From CAYFMS01 sp964462325 (lineage in GTDB: Bacteria > Patescibacteriota > Patescibacteriia > UBA9934), in the NCBI GenBank assembly GCA_964462325.1, contig CAYWYQ010000036.1, forward strand, positions 1 through 6,534: 6,534 nucleotides of DNA, given 5' to 3'. The notes beneath the pieces are model-generated. The model did no database searches, was not told the origin of the DNA, and saw only the letters and a list, made by a program, of their open reading frames with translations. The translations under genes and the position numbers were made by a program. Of the stretch, positions 5,784 to 6,534 are shown piece by piece. Within the stretch, counting starts at the first letter, position 1, and every line of letters starts with the position of its first letter.

Positions 5784-5816
5784 AAAAACAGCTCTATTCG
5801 GGGCTGTTTTTTGTTT
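5784..5816 (+). terminator. Rho-independent terminator after the pilin operon
   Basis: AAAAACAGCTC (5784-5794) pairs with GGGCTGTTTTT (5801-5811), an 11-bp stem with one T:G pair and the loop TATTCG. It is followed by T6-G-T4. It starts 41 bases after the last pilin stop. The A-rich left arm could make it work on the minus strand too. Confidence 0.85.
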
Positions 5817-5841
5817 TCTCTCAAAATTAAGTCGTCAAGTA

Positions 5842-5953
5842 GCTAAAAACTAGAGAGCTAAATGACGGTGCGCGCTAAACGCTAAGTCGCTAATTAGCTA
5901 AATGCTAAAGAGCTAATGGCTAAAATCTAAGTAGCTAATGAGCTGAACGCTAT
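5842..5953 (+). repeat. Phased degenerate GCTAA repeat tract
   Basis: GCTAA occurs at 5842, 5857, 5874, 5881, 5889, 5897, 5904, 5912, 5919 and 5934, with variants TCTAA (5926), GCTGA (5942) and GCTAT (5949). From 5874 on, the step is always 7 or 8 bases. The short filler bases vary, so the word and the phase are kept, not the whole unit. Another GCTAA (6065) lies on the far side of the hairpin element, as if the tract had been split by it. Confidence 0.8.
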
Positions 5954-5959
5954 TCACTT

Positions 5960-6057
5960 GTCATTTCGACCGATCTGCCGTAGCTTTAGCGTAGGCGGAG
6001 AGTGGAAAAATCTACTTAACAAGATGTGCTAGATTCCAGATCGGGGTCTGGAATGAC
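5960..6057. repeat. 98-bp imperfect inverted-repeat (hairpin) element, MITE-like
   Basis: The ends are imperfect inverted repeats: 5960-5976 (GTCATTTCGACCGATCT) against 6038-6057 read in reverse, matching at most positions with three extra bases. A second inner pairing is AATCTA (6009-6014) with TAGATT (6030-6035). The right end also folds alone: ATTCCAGA (6033-6040) with TCTGGAAT (6047-6054). There is no coding sequence. Ends of the form GTCATT...AATGAC are, from memory, common in dispersed bacterial hairpin repeats. No clear target-site duplication is seen. Confidence 0.55.
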
Positions 6058-6075
6058 AGTATGCGCTAAGAGCTA

Positions 6076-6110
6076 CCCCCTACACCCCACCCCCTACTCC
6101 CTACTGCCTA
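6076..6110 (+). repeat. Five C-rich heptamers; G-quadruplex motif on the minus strand
   Basis: The units are CCCCCTA, CACCCCA, CCCCCTA, CTCCCTA and CTGCCTA, each exactly seven bases and contiguous. On the minus strand the G-runs at 6099-6101, 6090-6094, 6085-6088 and 6076-6080 are separated by 4, 1 and 4 bases. This satisfies the usual four-tract G-quadruplex pattern. Confidence 0.75.
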
Positions 6111-6189
6111 TTAAGGTCCGACCTCTCGATTGAGGTGCGGACCTTTCGATTCGGTTTGTAACCCGAGGTCCGACCTCAAGGTCCGACCT

Positions 6190-6326
6190 ACTTATCCACA
6201 TTCAGGTTTTACCTAAAATAAAATCATTAACAAATACAGGATATTTGAGCTATGAAGTGTACTTTTTAATAAAACAAGGTCGGACCTATTTATCCACATC
6301 GAGGTCGGACCTATTTATCCACATCG
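6190..6326 (+). other. Candidate replication origin: DnaA boxes flanking an AT-rich stretch
   Basis: TTATCCACA, the strict bacterial DnaA box, occurs at 6192-6200, 6290-6298 and 6315-6323, all in one orientation and nowhere else in the window. Each lies in the 14-base spacer after an AGGTC-S-GACCT palindrome. Between the first and second boxes, 6215-6276 is about 79% A+T (13 G or C in 62) and could be an unwinding element. Support is limited because two boxes are copies of one direct repeat, no convincing DnaA-trio run was found, no dnaA or dnaN gene is visible, and all neighbouring genes point toward the site. Confidence 0.42.
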
Positions 6327-6337
6327 AGGTCGGACCT
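6277..6337 (+). repeat. 25-bp direct repeats, 2.4 copies, each full unit with a DnaA box
   Basis: 6277-6301 and 6302-6326 are identical 25-base units: an 11-base palindrome plus a spacer ATTTATCCACATCG. They are followed by the palindrome part of a third unit (6327-6337). A diverged unit at 6179-6203 has three differences in the 14-base spacer and the opposite central base in the palindrome. The layout recalls iterons, but no replication-protein gene is in view. Confidence 0.85.
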
Positions 6338-6400
6338 TGGAGGCGGATTGCTTTTTTAGTCATGCATTATGATCCGCAGACGTACTCAAAGGTACGATGA

Positions 6401-6420
6401 CCTGCCTGCCGGCAGGCAGG
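6401..6420. repeat. Perfect 20-bp palindrome
   Basis: CCTGCCTGCCGGCAGGCAGG reads identically on both strands, with no central spacer. It is strongly GC-rich against its surroundings. With no spacer it would form a cruciform more readily than an RNA terminator, and no T-run follows. Similar CTGCC/GGCAG palindromes are, from memory, common between genes in this bacterial group. Confidence 0.75.
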
Positions 6421-6534
6421 GGACAAATCCGAGATTATGAGCCGATAGATCGCTCATATACAAGCGGAACCGTCCGTGAAATAGACTGGATGTAATTTAC
6501 TTGAACGTTGAGAACCGGAGTAATCCGTACTAAA

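Larger units (their letters stand above)
6114..6337. repeat. Array of eight AGGTC-S-GACCT-type palindromes
   Basis: Exact copies are AGGTCCGACCT at 6114-6124, 6166-6176 and 6179-6189, and AGGTCGGACCT at 6277-6287, 6302-6312 and 6327-6337. Variants lie at 6133-6144 (AGGTGCGGACCT) and 6204-6214 (AGGTTTTACCT). Apart from its central base each exact unit is a perfect inverted repeat. The last three are spaced exactly 25 bases apart, as are the units at 6179 and 6204. Confidence 0.85.
5817..6534. other. Repeat-rich intergenic block without a convincing gene
   Basis: All six frames are broken by frequent stops and no segment shows a signal peptide, domain motif or sustained coding pattern. No tRNA-like or rRNA-like structure was recognised. 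The block is instead built from several unrelated repeat types listed separately: a GCTAA tract, a hairpin element, C-rich heptamers, AGGTC-S-GACCT palindromes with DnaA boxes, and a 20-bp palindrome. From about 6421 to the end I see only a short hairpin (ATGAG 6437-6441 with CTCAT 6453-6457) and unassigned sequence. Confidence 0.8.

Noticed and set aside
6277..6337. Short CRISPR array
   Set aside because: The repeat units are 25 bases directly abutting, with identical interiors, not conserved repeats separated by unique spacers. No cas gene is present.
6435..6533. Minus-strand frame open from the right window edge for 32 codons, ending in TAA at 6435
   Set aside because: It is short, has no recognisable motif, and sits in repeat-rich DNA. 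It could be the end of a gene starting beyond the window, but nothing here supports that.

Overview
The window most resembles a chromosomal fragment of a Candidate Phyla Radiation (Patescibacteria) bacterium. The grounds are: a run of small two-helix 'T4SS pilin' (TrbC/VirB2-like) proteins with the WMTAGGN-x3-V-x-KAKK core typical of that group; an O-antigen-ligase-like protein; a solute-binding lipoprotein with no permease beside it; starts almost without Shine-Dalgarno sequences; and a repeat-rich intergenic block. TGA is used as a normal stop in the first gene, so code 11 fits. I cannot fix the class or genus from sequence alone.

Left part (1-3023, all + strand): the 3' end of a Wzy/WaaL-type polysaccharide polymerase/ligase gene, then a promoter with a perfect 17-bp palindrome and apparently leaderless geometry, then a GalU-family sugar-nucleotide pyrophosphorylase gene. 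A family 1 extracellular solute-binding lipoprotein gene overlaps the end of galU by 10 bases. GalU would supply UDP-sugar for surface polysaccharide, matching the ligase upstream. A strong rho-independent terminator (3040-3070) closes this unit.

Middle part (3087-5743, all + strand): an insulated operon of six tandem paralogous pilin-like genes. An extended -10 promoter directly abuts the upstream terminator, and a second terminator (5784-5816) closes the operon. Each protein has a Sec signal peptide and two membrane helices joined by a short basic loop. Five of six predicted mature proteins begin with Gln. The first paralog differs: it carries a Cys-rich exported domain ahead of the pilin module. 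The sixth gene is interrupted by a 10-N assembly gap, which makes its two halves look out of frame.

Right part (5817-6534): about 720 bases with no convincing gene but layered repeats. In order these are a phased GCTAA tract (period 7-8), a 98-bp hairpin element, five C-rich heptamers with G-quadruplex potential on the minus strand, eight AGGTC-S-GACCT-type palindromes, three perfect DnaA boxes (TTATCCACA) in 25-bp spaced units flanking an AT-rich stretch, and a perfect 20-bp palindrome. The DnaA-box cluster is a candidate replication origin. The case is not closed, because every gene in the window points toward it and no dnaA or dnaN is visible.
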